A DNA stretch of 64,000 bases from Cytobacillus solani (lineage in GTDB: Bacteria > Bacillota > Bacilli > Bacillales > Cytobacillaceae), in contig NZ_LJIX01000003.1 of the NCBI RefSeq assembly GCF_001420595.1, forward strand, positions 185,205 through 249,204, read 5' to 3'. The notes below the pieces were generated by a model. It was given only the letters and a program-made list of their open reading frames with translations. It made no database searches and was not told the DNA's origin. The stretch's first letter is position 1. Each line of letters begins with the position of its first letter. The translations under genes and the position numbers were made by a program. Positions 45,316 to 54,877 of this stretch are shown in pieces.

Positions 45316-45990
45316 ATGGATTATAAAGTGAAAACATATGAGGAAGCTGTAAAAGTAGTTGAAGAGGTTGGATTGCTGCCTCTGGCCCCTTTGATACCTG
45401 ATTTTCCATCCTTGAATAGCATTACTTTGGAAGAAGCCTGGCATTCTGGGACAGAATTCGATCCTTGGAATTGGAGGACGAAGTTTTCTGCAGAAGGGGT
45501 AGCTGGGTACGGGAAATTTATGAAGAAAAAATCAATACTTGTATCCCGACAGTTACTCCCTTATGTGAAAAAGGTGCTTGGCTATAATGATTCGGTTGAA
45601 GAACGTTATTACAATGGGAATGTATCAAAAGAAGCGCTGCATTTGTTCAGGATTATTAGTCTTGAAGAAGGGATCGATACAAGAACATTGAGGACGAAAG
45701 CAGATATGCGGGAGAAAGAAAAAAAGAAGATATTTGAAAATGCATTAGTAGAATTGCAAGGAACAATGGATATAGTTATTTCAGGCATTCAGGAAAAAAC
45801 GGATGAGAATGGGGAAAAGAATGGCTGGAGCAGCACTTCTTTTGAAACGTATGATTCTTGGGCAAAAAGAAATCAGATAGAATTAATTGAAATTAATAGA
45901 GAAGAAGCCATAGACTATCTTCTGACACACTTTAAAAATATATGTACGAATGAAACCTCTGTAAAAAAACTCGAAAAAATTCTTGTGTGA
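45316..45990 (+). CDS. AlkZ-related protein
   Basis: A 224-residue soluble protein. The N-terminus (VVEEVGLLPLAPLIPDFPSL), then WHSGTEFDPWNWRTKFSAEG and the helical REKEKKKIFENALVELQG resemble the AlkZ-like winged-helix DNA glycosylase group, but it is shorter, and I am not sure the glycosylase QxQ-type catalytic motif is present. ATG 45316 is used: GGAG ends eight bases before; ATG 45310 would be too close. Function as a DNA repair enzyme is unproven. Confidence 0.5.
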   Translation: MDYKVKTYEEAVKVVEEVGLLPLAPLIPDFPSLNSITLEEAWHSGTEFDPWNWRTKFSAEGVAGYGKFMKKKSILVSRQLLPYVKKVLGYNDSVEERYYNGNVSKEALHLFRIISLEEGIDTRTLRTKADMREKEKKKIFENALVELQGTMDIVISGIQEKTDENGEKNGWSSTSFETYDSWAKRNQIELIEINREEAIDYLLTHFKNICTNETSVKKLEKILV

Positions 45991-46061
45991 TATAGTAAAC
46001 AACAATTTATCATGAAAGTCTCTTTTATAAACCATTTAATTACAAAAAAATGTTTAAAAGG

Positions 46062-46107
46062 AACACGCCTTCGATTATAATCAACATAATCGAACGTGTG
46101 TTTTTTT
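46062..46107 (+). terminator. Terminator before the MFS gene
   Basis: ACACG(CC)TTCGATTAT pairs with ATAATCGAA(C)GTGT and is followed by TTTTTTT. It ends the upstream unit. Confidence 0.75.
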
Positions 46108-46164
46108 GTGGCAATTTTTTTGCAAATTGATGGACAGTTTCTATAAGAAAGGGATACGTACATA

Positions 46165-47373
46165 ATGAAAAAGACAAAATCTTTCCATATCCTTGTTTGG
46201 GTTATCCTTGGGGGCACGGTTTTTACAAGAATAGCCAGTTTTATGGCTATTCCATTTTTGGCTTTATATTTGCATAATACGCAGGATGTTCATCCGGTAT
46301 TAATCGGAATTACGGTAGGAGTCGCACCACTTGTTGCGACAATTGGCGGTTTTATTGGCGGGTATTTGACCGATCGATTTGGCCGAAAAAAGGTTATCCT
46401 TACGACGATTTTTGTTTGGAGCTTTGTCTTTATTGGTTTTGGATTAGCCAAAAGTATTTACCTATTTATTTTCCTGAACGCTTTAAATGGGTTATGCCGC
46501 TCCTTTTTTGAGCCGTCGACACAAGCGTTAATGATTGATTTCACTGAACCTAATCAGCGCAAAAGGATGTTTACACTTCGTTATACAGCCATTAATATTG
46601 CAGGTGTAATCGGGCCGTTGCTAGGGGCTTACATTGCTACTGTTTCAACGCAGAGCATCCCATTTTTTATTACAGGTTTTATGTATTGTGTTTATGGTGT
46701 TTTTCTCTTCATTATTTTAAATCGCTATACGATGCGGCAGGTTATAAGCAAGTCACCGGTTCATATTTTTCAAATGCTAAAAATTGTGACCTCTAATCGT
46801 GCACTTGTTTTCTTTATTTTAGGGGCGATCTTTATTAATATTGGGTATTCTCAATTGGACTCTACTATTCCACAATTTTTAGAAATAAATTTCGAAAATG
46901 GGGTTTATTTATATTCAGTCATAATTGCATTAAACGCTGCGATTGTCATTCTGCTGCAATTTCCAATTAGTCTTTGGAGTGAAAAAATATCAGCTGTCAA
47001 TGCAATGACCATTGGGATTCTCTTTTTTGTTGCCGGTTATATTCTTTTTATTTTTGGAACAAATCTCCCTATGCTTATTGTGGCTATCGCTGTCGTAACA
47101 TTAGGGGAAATTTTTACGTTTCCTTCTATGAATATTCTAATTGATCAAATTGCGCCAGATGATCAAAAGGGAACTTACTTAGGGGCAGCTCAGTTTAGAA
47201 ATGTCGGCAGCTTCGTCGGTCCTATCATAGGCGGTTGGCTATTAACGTTTGGAAGCGGAGCCTATTTATTTGGCACAATGGCCCTTATTGTATTACTTAG
47301 TGTTTTCTTTTATCGGGCAGGAGATCGTTTTGCCGGGTCTTCTAAAGAAGTACAGAGATGTGAGGCGCTATAG
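46165..47373 (+). CDS. MFS transporter
   Basis: A 402-residue, twelve-helix major facilitator. The loop 2-3 motif A is GGYLTDRFGRKKVIL (about 70-84), and motif C-like glycines are seen in NIAGVIGPLLGAYIA. It looks like the DHA1-type drug/H+ antiporters, close to putative multidrug or sugar efflux MFS proteins. The substrate is unknown. It is followed by a bidirectional terminator. Confidence 0.85.
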   Translation: MKKTKSFHILVWVILGGTVFTRIASFMAIPFLALYLHNTQDVHPVLIGITVGVAPLVATIGGFIGGYLTDRFGRKKVILTTIFVWSFVFIGFGLAKSIYLFIFLNALNGLCRSFFEPSTQALMIDFTEPNQRKRMFTLRYTAINIAGVIGPLLGAYIATVSTQSIPFFITGFMYCVYGVFLFIILNRYTMRQVISKSPVHIFQMLKIVTSNRALVFFILGAIFINIGYSQLDSTIPQFLEINFENGVYLYSVIIALNAAIVILLQFPISLWSEKISAVNAMTIGILFFVAGYILFIFGTNLPMLIVAIAVVTLGEIFTFPSMNILIDQIAPDDQKGTYLGAAQFRNVGSFVGPIIGGWLLTFGSGAYLFGTMALIVLLSVFFYRAGDRFAGSSKEVQRCEAL

Positions 47374-47383
47374 AATAAATAAA

Positions 47384-47417
47384 AAGCCTTTCCTCGATTA
47401 AAAACGAGGAAAGGCTT
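47384..47417. terminator. Bidirectional terminator
   Basis: A perfect 13-bp stem AAGCCTTTCCTCG/CGAGGAAAGGCTT between the convergent MFS and lipoprotein genes. Confidence 0.8.
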
Positions 47418-47429
47418 ATGAAGATCAAA

Positions 47430-48710
47430 TTATTTTAGAGTAAATGTAACCTTTTTCCCTTTTGAAAGATCTTTTGCTTCTTTATCTCTCATTGGTCCTA
47501 CTTCAACTTCAAATGATTTATCTTTCCAAATTTTATCATACATTTCTTTTTCTAATACATAGATTTGCAGCAGCTCACCTTTAGCTCCAGGTGCAATTAC
47601 ATCACTATATTTATAATTTAGTAACATGCCTTCGTTAAGCATATATTGTGTTCCGTCATTAACCGTTAGTTTAGAGCTGATTGAACTTTGGGCAATCTCT
47701 GAAGCACCTTTATTATCAATATTAAACTTTACAGTTAATAGAACAACCCCATTATTGAACGCTTCAAATCGCGGTGCTTCCACTTCGTTTGGTACAAATT
47801 CAGTGAATTGATACCCATCCAAAGTAACAGTCGCATCACCAAGAGGTTCACTTTTACCAATTCCATTTTTCTCTTCGATCATTGTTTTCGTGCCCATATC
47901 ATCAATGGTTGCCTTATCTTGATAAAAGCTCTTATTACCTTCTACTTTTTTCTCGCCGCTTTCATTCAGTGACAGTGTGAATTGTCCTTCTTTTCCGAAT
48001 GAAGAAGAAAAATCATCTTTTACAGCTAGTGGAGCAGGGACCTCTATGGCTGCAGTTGATAAATTAAGTACTTGTTTTAAATGATCATCACCAAATGGGT
48101 ACGTATAATAGCCGGAAATAGTTTCTCCAGATTTAATTAAGTATCCGTTGGAAGGAGCTAGTTTTGTTGGCAGCTGTTCCTCTTCAGGCAAAAGATCTCT
48201 ATAATTATTATATGCCTTCGAAGCACCTGTAAAATTCAGATAAAACGCAGGCATATAATAAGCATCTTTATCTGTTTCGTTCTTCACAGTATATTTGGCA
48301 ATAATGACGCCACCATTTGTTTGATCATTAAACGGAATCATAAAATCTGTATGAAAGTCTTTTAATTCAACAAGTTTATATGCATCTAATGAGACAGAAA
48401 CCCCTTCCATCTCGTGCTTTTGCGGAGTGTCATTTTCATAAAGGATCTTAGTCGTTCCTTCTGTTTCTTTTTCCATGTAACTAATTAATTCCGAAAAGTC
48501 GCTGGAACCTTCATTTTCTTTTGTATCGGCTTCTTCTGTTTCTTTTTCTGTATCTTCATTTTTTTCTTTCTTATCCGCTTCTGCTGCAGCTGTTTCTTTA
48601 GAACCTTCTGATTCCTTCTCCTTAGATGCTTGCTTATCTCCACTACACCCGGCTAAAACGAATGCAGCTACTAGCATAGCAATGAGCAAGGTAACTAGTT
48701 TTTTTGGCAT
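47430..48710 (-). CDS. Secreted lipoprotein with DUF5068-type domain
   Basis: A 426-residue lipoprotein. The signal peptide has the lipobox VLAGC (Cys near 22), followed by a 50-residue Glu/Lys/Ser-rich linker. Two similar beta-rich domains follow, each with a GVSVSLDAYKLVEL/ATVTLDGYQFTEF-like repeat and an extended FNxGVxxxKx pattern. This fits the Bacillus DUF5068/DUF4352-like group. The start ATG 48710 follows GGAGGT by about 12 bases; the TTG at 48722 is too near. It should sit on the outer face of the membrane. Function unknown. Confidence 0.75.
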   Translation of the reverse strand: MPKKLVTLLIAMLVAAFVLAGCSGDKQASKEKESEGSKETAAAEADKKEKNEDTEKETEEADTKENEGSSDFSELISYMEKETEGTTKILYENDTPQKHEMEGVSVSLDAYKLVELKDFHTDFMIPFNDQTNGGVIIAKYTVKNETDKDAYYMPAFYLNFTGASKAYNNYRDLLPEEEQLPTKLAPSNGYLIKSGETISGYYTYPFGDDHLKQVLNLSTAAIEVPAPLAVKDDFSSSFGKEGQFTLSLNESGEKKVEGNKSFYQDKATIDDMGTKTMIEEKNGIGKSEPLGDATVTLDGYQFTEFVPNEVEAPRFEAFNNGVVLLTVKFNIDNKGASEIAQSSISSKLTVNDGTQYMLNEGMLLNYKYSDVIAPGAKGELLQIYVLEKEMYDKIWKDKSFEVEVGPMRDKEAKDLSKGKKVTFTLK

Positions 48711-49035
48711 AAATCTAAACAACCTCCAAATAAAAATTATTCTCTAATCCTACTATAATATGGTAATTGAACAAGGGTAAAAAGGTCTAATAGTGGCAAA
48801 ATATACCTAATGTTACGGGATGAGAAATTTGATCAATTTGTACTAAAAAATGGTAGTTTAACATAGTGATTTTAGTCATGCAGATAATTGAAGTGAGAAA
48901 AGACTTATATGATTATATGACATTAGATGGGAATTTTTACTATTTTCTTGAACTTCTATGCAATCCTTAAGAAATAATATATATTATGATTATTTTGTAT
49001 GACAATTTACGCTAAATCATTCTAAATAACGATAA
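48711..49035. other. Intergenic region without a recognisable gene
   Basis: AT-rich stretch with the lipoprotein promoter region and no ORF that looks real. A weak TTGATCAATT palindrome lies near 48830. Confidence 0.4.
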
Positions 49036-49451
49036 GGATATCCAACCAATGAAAAAGCAAACTTTAAAGGTATTTATAATCAAACTGTGCAGGTACTTGG
49101 CCGACCGATGGAAATTGAAACAAATATGCAAAGCCGCGAAGTTTCTATTGTTCTGCCTTTAAAAGACAGCTTGCCTACGGATGCCAAGGAACGAGAAAAA
49201 ATCCTTGATAATCTTGCCATCTTTAATATAGCGATGGTACAAAGGAAGTTTTACGAGGAAAAGTAATTCTATATAAGAACAATGGTGAATTAGTTGTATG
49301 GGAAAAAATCAACAAAACAAAAAAACTCCCGCGTATTTTGAAAAAGGGAGAAAAATACCGAGTGTATCGTTATGTACCCGGTATGTATGATCTAGGTAAT
49401 GGGAAATACGTAGTTCAAAACGAACAAATCCTATTTCAATCTTTGAAATAG
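49036..49451 (+). pseudogene. Decayed gene, C-terminal part, one frameshift
   Basis: From 49036 the text YPTNEKANFKGIYNQTVQVL continues to PLKDSLPTDAKEREKILDNL; after a frame break near 49232 it reads on as GTKEVLRGKVILYKNNGELV and ends KYVVQNEQILFQSLK at 49451. No start codon is found before a stop at 49033-49035, so the N-terminus is lost. It looks like a soluble or exported small domain. I do not recognise the family. Confidence 0.55.
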
Positions 49452-49477
49452 ACCGGAAATTGGCAGGGAATAATATT

Positions 49478-49519
49478 AAAACAACCAGCTGCTGTTTTTT
49501 TACAGTAACTGGTTGTTTT
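49478..49519. terminator. Bidirectional terminator
   Basis: A perfect 11-bp stem AAAACAACCAG/CTGGTTGTTTT between the decayed gene and the convergent esterase-like gene. Confidence 0.8.
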
Positions 49520-49562
49520 TCTACTTTATTCTAGAATGGCTGATTCCCTTTCCATTTGCATC

Positions 49563-50852
49563 CTATTGCTGATTCTCTGCTGGGACACGGTTTCTGTCTC
49601 TCTGTCCCGCAAGTGGATGAAGTGCATTCGTGTTATTGATATAAATAAACGCATCGTATCGTTCGGACATTTTTGAGGGTACGTAATTTCCTAAATGCTC
49701 GTCTAGAGGGTTGTATACGACGCCGATGGCACGATGTCGGATGGGATGATTGAATACATGCCTATTTTCATTATTAAATAGTAATATTTTATTTTTAGTA
49801 TTGGCCCTGTGCATAAGGTCTTCCCAGCTGTCAGCTTGGGCTGGAGGGGTGATCATTTGTTTGAAGTTATTGCCCCATTTGTCAGCAGCTATGACTGAAC
49901 CGCGATGTGTACCAAATCCAATAATAAAGAGATTTTCTTCTTCTTCTTGTTCCCTCAATAATTGTCCGACGTTCACGATTCCCTCATCTGCCATGTCTGT
50001 TGCTCTAGCATCGCCAACATGGGTGTTATGCTCCCAGATAATTCCCTTTGCCTGATTCCCGAAGAACATCATAATTCTGTTCAATGTTTCAACCATATGG
50101 CGGTCGCGGATATTCCATGATTCATTATCGTTTGTTATCATTGTCCGATAGTAATTTTCTGCATTTGCCGTAATAAGTGCATTGACCTCAAGGTTTAATC
50201 CACTTTCTTCATTATCCAAATAGATATTCCTTTTTAAAGATATATCTGTTAACAGTTTTATGACTTCATCATGACAGTCAGCTGAATAGAAAGCTGCAGA
50301 TATACCATATTTTTCGGGTTGACGATTGAATGGCTCAAAGCAGGCAATTGTTTTTCTTGCTGCCACAATATCAGGTGAGTTTGTTTCTTCTAAATAGTTC
50401 ACTATTTCATCTAATGACTCCCAAAGGCTGTAGACATCAATCCCGTAAAACCCAACTTTTCTCTCAAGAGGCTGTCTTTGATTATAGGCTTTTACCCATT
50501 CTATAAATTCAACCATTTCCTCGTTGGCCCACATCCAGGTTGGCCAGCGGTTAAATGCCTGTAATACATCTCGGGCATGGTTGCTTTTCAGATCCCAGCC
50601 TTTAATATATTCATTGACTTTCTGACAAACCGGCCAATCACCTTCAACTGCTAAAAAGGTAAAACCTTTTTCCAGAATTAGTCTTTTTGAAAGTTCTGCT
50701 CGAATGTTATAAAATTCTGAGGTCCCATGTGAGGATTCACCAAGTAAAACAAACTTCTCGTTATTCATTCCTTTTATTAGTACATCTAGATCCCGAAGAT
50801 CATTGAGTGGGTGTGCAAAGCTTTGAATAGCTTGAATGAACTTTTTCTCCAA
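49563..50852 (-). CDS. Erythromycin-esterase-family protein
   Basis: A 429-residue protein of the Ere/succinoglycan-type family. The conserved motifs are LLGESSHGTSEFYNIR (Glu and His near 39-43), VEGDWP near 69, GFYGIDVYS near 133 and IIWEHNTHVGDAR near 270. In EreA/EreB similar residues open the lactone ring of macrolides. Many chromosomal members, including those in Bacillus, have no proven macrolide activity, so resistance is a hypothesis. Single gene. Confidence 0.85.
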   Translation of the reverse strand: MEKKFIQAIQSFAHPLNDLRDLDVLIKGMNNEKFVLLGESSHGTSEFYNIRAELSKRLILEKGFTFLAVEGDWPVCQKVNEYIKGWDLKSNHARDVLQAFNRWPTWMWANEEMVEFIEWVKAYNQRQPLERKVGFYGIDVYSLWESLDEIVNYLEETNSPDIVAARKTIACFEPFNRQPEKYGISAAFYSADCHDEVIKLLTDISLKRNIYLDNEESGLNLEVNALITANAENYYRTMITNDNESWNIRDRHMVETLNRIMMFFGNQAKGIIWEHNTHVGDARATDMADEGIVNVGQLLREQEEEENLFIIGFGTHRGSVIAADKWGNNFKQMITPPAQADSWEDLMHRANTKNKILLFNNENRHVFNHPIRHRAIGVVYNPLDEHLGNYVPSKMSERYDAFIYINNTNALHPLAGQRDRNRVPAENQQ

Positions 50853-50952
50853 TTCTATCCCTCAATATCGTTTGCTTATTAATCTAAAGATTAAGGGATA
50901 TTGTTTCCAGGTTCTTGTGTTCTCATACACTTTCTGATTAATGAAATCATTA

Positions 50953-50973
50953 GGGGACAGGTACCCTGTCCCC
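50953..50973. repeat. GGGGACAGG hairpin
   Basis: GGGGACAGG pairs with CCTGTCCCC around TAC. It belongs to the repeated hairpin family of this window. Confidence 0.6.
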
Positions 50974-51052
50974 AACTTTAAAGCGAATATACAGTATAAA
51001 TTTACTTGTCTTTGTTGACTAGAAAATAAAAAATAGAATTTTTATCTCCCGA

Positions 51053-51271
51053 TTATCTTTTCTTCTTTTTTGTGTTGTCTATAGTAGGTTTGTTTTTACT
51101 GACTGTTTCTAGAAGAACTTGTACATGGTAGTTTCTCTCATCTGAACTAGTAACGCTTGAAACCTTCCCCTTACGTCCTTTAATGGTTAGGTTTTCACCA
51201 ACAGATGGGACATTATTGAGCAATTGGCTTAATAAAAGATTTTTGTTTTCAAAAAAATTTACTGTAAACAT
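51053..51271 (-). CDS. Small conserved basic protein of unknown function
   Basis: 72 residues: MFTVNFFENKNLLLSQLL then VGENLTIKGRKGKVSSV and a lysine-rich C-terminus (DNTKKKKR). Small proteins with LLSQLLNNxPxVGExLxIKGRKGKV are conserved in several Bacillus genomes as I recall. It may be an SH3-like or nucleic-acid-binding fold. A clear GGGGAGACG site precedes the ATG. No function known. Confidence 0.7.
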   Translation of the reverse strand: MFTVNFFENKNLLLSQLLNNVPSVGENLTIKGRKGKVSSVTSSDERNYHVQVLLETVSKNKPTIDNTKKKKR

Positions 51272-51757
51272 TTTCGTCTCCCCTATTTCATATAAAATGT
51301 GATACTCTACTCTCTAAAAAATATGTGATGAACGATAGATAAAGACCAAAATTATATATAGAAAATTTTTTCTTAAACTTTCTACTATTTATAAAAAGAA
51401 GGGTCTAAAGATCTAGTTCTTTAGGATTGTTTGTAGGGGTAAAAACAATGCTGTAAGTATGTTGTGGGTACAAATAAATTGAAATCTATAAAAATCTTAG
51501 CTTACAAAAATAGTTCGATTTACTAAGGTTTACATAGTGTTTATGTGAACGAAGATCCTTTAAAACTTTACTAATATGAGTAATTAGTATGATTTTCAGA
51601 AAAAGAAAAATTCATAGCCTTAATCAATTGTAAAAATCATGCAATTATACCCATTTTATTGTAATAATAGTATGATAAAATCATAAATGGGTAATTTTGG
51701 TATAGGATTTTTGTTTTAATTTATTTATGTATGAGAGATTGGGAGGAAAATTTTATA
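51272..51757. other. Long intergenic region
   Basis: AT-rich, with no credible ORF. It holds the promoters of the two divergent genes. A 51-nt stretch near 51600-51680 has AT runs only. I see no RNA structure or terminator that I can support. Confidence 0.4.
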
Positions 51758-52621
51758 ATGAAACGATTGGTATTAATGTTGTTTGTACTATGCATGATGT
51801 TTAGTACAACAGTGGCAGCAGAAGAAGATTATAATTGGATTGAGGGGGGACAACCCGTTGATCTTGGTGGAATTGCCACAGTTGATCTTGACCCAGAATT
51901 CATCTTTCTTGATGCAGAAAATACGAAGAAAATGAGTATGGATTACGGGGATCCAGTTTCAGGTCTTGAAGTGGGCAGCATCTTTCCAACAGATGAGAAT
52001 GCAACATGGGCAGTCTTTTTTGACTATGAGGAGTCTGGTCACATTAAAGATGCTGAAAAAGAGAAAATAGATGCAAAAGCACTATTAAAGAGTTATAAGG
52101 AAGGTACTGAAGAAGCAAATAAGGAACGCCAGCCAGGCGACCGTTTTTATGTAACGGGCTGGGATATTAAGCCTTTCTATGAGGAAAAAACGCATAATCT
52201 GACTTGGTCAATGTTACTTGAAGACGAAAACAAGGAAACATTTTTAAATTATAATACAAGAATCCTAACAAGAGAGGGAAACATCTCAGTTATTCTTGTA
52301 ACTGATCCACAAAACAGAGAAGCGGATAAAAAGCTGCTTGATGAAAAAATACTTTCAAAGTTCAAAGTGAATGATGGAAAAAAATATGAAGATTTTGATA
52401 AGTCTACTGATAAAGTAGCAGATTACGGTTTAACTGGACTGATTCTAGGTGGTGCAGGTCTAGCTGTAGCTAAAAAGGCAGGGATCCTAGCTGTTATTCT
52501 TGCATTTGGGAAAAAATTTGGCATAATTGCGGTAGCTGGAATTGCAGCTTTATTTGGTTTCATTCGAAAAAAGAAAAGGAATAACCAATCAACTGGTTCA
52601 GATGATTCCTTAAATCAATAA
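51758..52621 (+). CDS. DUF2167 membrane-anchored protein
   Basis: A 287-residue exported protein. Signal peptide at 1-22 (LMLFVLCMMFSTTVAAEE), then the DUF2167 core with VDLGGIATVDLDPEFIFLD and WAVFFDYEESGHIKD. C-terminal helices at about 225-275 (GLILGGAGLAVAKKAGI) anchor it, with a basic tail (FIRKKKRNN). ATG 51758 with GGGAGG is used in place of the longer frame. DUF2167 proteins are of unknown function. Confidence 0.85.
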   Translation: MKRLVLMLFVLCMMFSTTVAAEEDYNWIEGGQPVDLGGIATVDLDPEFIFLDAENTKKMSMDYGDPVSGLEVGSIFPTDENATWAVFFDYEESGHIKDAEKEKIDAKALLKSYKEGTEEANKERQPGDRFYVTGWDIKPFYEEKTHNLTWSMLLEDENKETFLNYNTRILTREGNISVILVTDPQNREADKKLLDEKILSKFKVNDGKKYEDFDKSTDKVADYGLTGLILGGAGLAVAKKAGILAVILAFGKKFGIIAVAGIAALFGFIRKKKRNNQSTGSDDSLNQ

Positions 52622-52651
52622 ATAATCTAGAATTAAAATAGTTTTATCGGA

Positions 52652-52690
52652 AAAACCTCTTAGGCTTCTATTCACCTAAGAGGTTTTTTC
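52652..52690 (+). terminator. Terminator of the DUF2167 gene
   Basis: A 13-bp stem AAAACCTCTTAGG/CCTAAGAGGTTTT with a T-run. Confidence 0.85.
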
Positions 52691-52763
52691 TGCTTTTGGC
52701 ATTAATGGTGCTGCGTTATAACCGCTAAAAAATGGCTGATACAAATTTCGTGTTATCTGACTG

Positions 52764-52793
52764 TTGACAATTATTAGATAAAAATGGTAATCT
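52764..52793 (+). promoter_or_regulatory. Promoter of the ABC exporter leader
   Basis: TTGACA (52764-52769), 18-base spacer, extended -10 TGGTAATCT (52785-52793). Confidence 0.6.
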
Positions 52794-52833
52794 TCAAGAA
52801 CACTAAATAATTTTTACAAAGGAGGAATGGACA

Positions 52834-52902
52834 ATGCGAGATCTTAGAACACGCTTCATAGTTATTAATTTCATACATTGTCCTTGCCTCTTTTCTGTAT
52901 AA
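52834..52902 (+). CDS. Leader peptide (22 residues) of the ABC exporter operon
   Basis: AAAGGAGGA is followed, eight bases on, by ATG 52834: MRDLRTRFIVINFIHCPCLF plus SV. The strong ribosome site, tiny size and place before two terminators make it a leader peptide. Ribosomes that stall here on an antibiotic could change RNA folding. In B. subtilis bmrB plays this part for bmrCD. Confidence 0.7.
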   Translation: MRDLRTRFIVINFIHCPCLFSV

Positions 52903-52924
52903 GTGCGAATTCCATTATACGATA

Positions 52925-52992
52925 AAAAGGTATAGGTACACTCCTATGCCTTTTCTAGAGATGCATGCTCTTTCTAGGGTATGCATCTTTTT
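52925..52992 (+). terminator. Two tandem attenuator hairpins
   Basis: Hairpin 1: AAAAGGTATAGG (52925-52936) with CCTATGCCTTTT (52943-52954). Hairpin 2: AGATGCATGC (52959-52968) with GTATGCATCT (52979-52988) and TTTTT. AATTCCAT (52909 region) before and ATGGAATT (52997 region) after could pair as an alternative structure. Confidence 0.7.
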
Positions 52993-53037
52993 GTTGATGG
53001 AATTTTTTAGTGGAATAATGAAAAGGAGTCGAGGACG

Positions 53038-53094
53038 ATGTGGAACAGAGTAAGATGTTTGATTTTTAATAGTGAGTTGCTGGATAGCGGGTAG
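53038..53094 (+). CDS. Possible second small ORF in the ABC leader
   Basis: AAAAGGAGTCGAGG precedes ATG 53038; the 18-codon ORF reads MWNRVRCLIFNSELLDSG. It lies after the terminators and 40 bases before the first ABC gene. It may be translated, or be chance. Confidence 0.4.
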   Translation: MWNRVRCLIFNSELLDSG

Positions 53095-53134
53095 CGGTTG
53101 TACAACAGCTCAAGAAGGGAAGAGGGTATGATAC

Positions 53135-54877
53135 ATGTTTGATGTTTTAGGGAAGCTAGGCTGGTTTTTTAGACAGTATTGGAAGCAGTATACTATTGCG
53201 ATTATCTTATTATTGATTGCCACTCTGTTAGAAGTGGTTCCGCCATACTTACTTGGATCCATTATCGACATAATAACAGCTGGAGAAATGACAAAAGCGG
53301 TATTAGGTCAATATATATTAATTTTCGCTGCAATTATTGTCTTTGGCTATTTTTTGAATTTCTTTTGGCAATATCGATTATTTGAAGGTGCGCTTAATCT
53401 TGAAAAATTAATGCGCCGTAAATTAATGCGGCAATTTTTGAAAATGACGCCGACTTTTTATGAGAAAAATCGGACCGGTGACTTAATGGCACGTGCGACC
53501 AATGATTTGAATGCCGTCTCTTTAACAGCGGGATTCGGAATCATGACATTAATGGATTCTACGTTATTTTTAGGTTCGATTATATTTGCGATGGGCTTTA
53601 TGATTTCATGGAAATTAACGTTTTTTGCGATGCTGCCTGTACCGATCATGGCTGTGCTAATTCAGTATTTAGGGAAGCTTGTACATGAACGATATATGAA
53701 GGCGCAGGATGCATTTGGTGAACTGAATGATAGTGTCCTAGAGTCTGTTGCTGGCGTGCGCGTGATTCGTGCATATGTCCAAGAGAATAAAGATGAAAAG
53801 AACTTTGCAGATATGAGTGAGGAAGTATACAGGAAGAATATGCATACAGCGAAAATTAATGCGTTATTTGGTCCGATAACCAAAATCGGAACAGGCATTA
53901 GCTTTGTTGTAGCGCTTGGTTATGGTGCATTTCTCGTGTCAAATGGGGAAATGACTGTCGGCCAGCTTGTAACTTTTAATGTCTATTTAGGGCTAGCTGT
54001 ATGGCCGATTTTTGCCATTGGAGAGTTAATTAATGTTATGCAGCAGGGGAATGCTTCACTAGACCGTGTGCAGGAAACACTTAATTATAAAGCAGATGTA
54101 CAAAACACGAATGACCCTGTTGCAATAAAGTCACCGAGTACGATTGGGTTTGATGACTTGATGTTTCAATACCCGACGAGCCAGGTGAAGAACTTACAGC
54201 AAATCTCCTTATCATTGAAAAAGGGTGAAACACTTGGGATTGTAGGAAAAACGGGTGCAGGAAAAACAACCTTTCTAAGACAGCTGCTGCGTGAGTATCC
54301 AATTGATGAAGGGAAATTAAATATTGGCGGTATCGATATAGCATCCCAAACAAAGGAGCAGATTCTTGATTGGATTGGTTATGTTCCGCAAGATCATGTG
54401 CTGTTCTCACGTACGATACGAGAAAATATTTTATTTGGAAAAGATGATGCAACGGAAACTGATTTGAAGAAAGCCATTCATCTTGCCTATTTTGAAAAGG
54501 ATTTGGAAAATTTACCGATGGGGCTTGAAACACTTGTCGGTGAAAAGGGTGTCTCCTTATCGGGGGGACAGAAGCAGCGGGTGTCGATTGCTCGTGCACT
54601 CATCAAAGATCCTGAAATATTAATCCTAGATGATTCGCTATCAGCAGTTGATGCAAAGACGGAAACGAGGATTATCCAAAACATACAGAATGAACGAAGT
54701 GGGAAGACGACAATTATTACCACCCACCGTTTATCTGGTGTGCAGCATGCAGACAAAATTATCGTACTCGATGAGGGACAGATTATAGAACAAGGAACGC
54801 ATGAAGAGCTGCTCAGACAAAATGGCTGGTATAAGGAACAATTTGACCGTCAACAGCTAGAAGGAGGCGTGTCATGA
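53135..54877 (+). CDS. Heterodimeric ABC multidrug exporter subunit, BmrC (YheI)-like
   Basis: A 580-residue half-transporter: six membrane helices (1-320) and one ATPase domain with Walker A GKTGAGKTT (about 376), signature LSGGQKQR and Walker B ILILDDSL. The residue after Walker B is Asp, not the catalytic Glu, so one ATP site is degenerate, as in BmrC. The text closely follows B. subtilis YheI (PTFYEKNRTGDLMARATNDL; SVAGVRVIRAYVQE). It overlaps its partner by four bases. It likely exports drugs with the second subunit. Confidence 0.9.
   Translation: MFDVLGKLGWFFRQYWKQYTIAIILLLIATLLEVVPPYLLGSIIDIITAGEMTKAVLGQYILIFAAIIVFGYFLNFFWQYRLFEGALNLEKLMRRKLMRQFLKMTPTFYEKNRTGDLMARATNDLNAVSLTAGFGIMTLMDSTLFLGSIIFAMGFMISWKLTFFAMLPVPIMAVLIQYLGKLVHERYMKAQDAFGELNDSVLESVAGVRVIRAYVQENKDEKNFADMSEEVYRKNMHTAKINALFGPITKIGTGISFVVALGYGAFLVSNGEMTVGQLVTFNVYLGLAVWPIFAIGELINVMQQGNASLDRVQETLNYKADVQNTNDPVAIKSPSTIGFDDLMFQYPTSQVKNLQQISLSLKKGETLGIVGKTGAGKTTFLRQLLREYPIDEGKLNIGGIDIASQTKEQILDWIGYVPQDHVLFSRTIRENILFGKDDATETDLKKAIHLAYFEKDLENLPMGLETLVGEKGVSLSGGQKQRVSIARALIKDPEILILDDSLSAVDAKTETRIIQNIQNERSGKTTIITTHRLSGVQHADKIIVLDEGQIIEQGTHEELLRQNGWYKEQFDRQQLEGGVS

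Noticed and set aside
54081-54599. 172-residue reverse-strand ORF inside the ABC gene
   Set aside because: Shadow frame with odd composition (His/Gln rich); the plus strand gene is certain.
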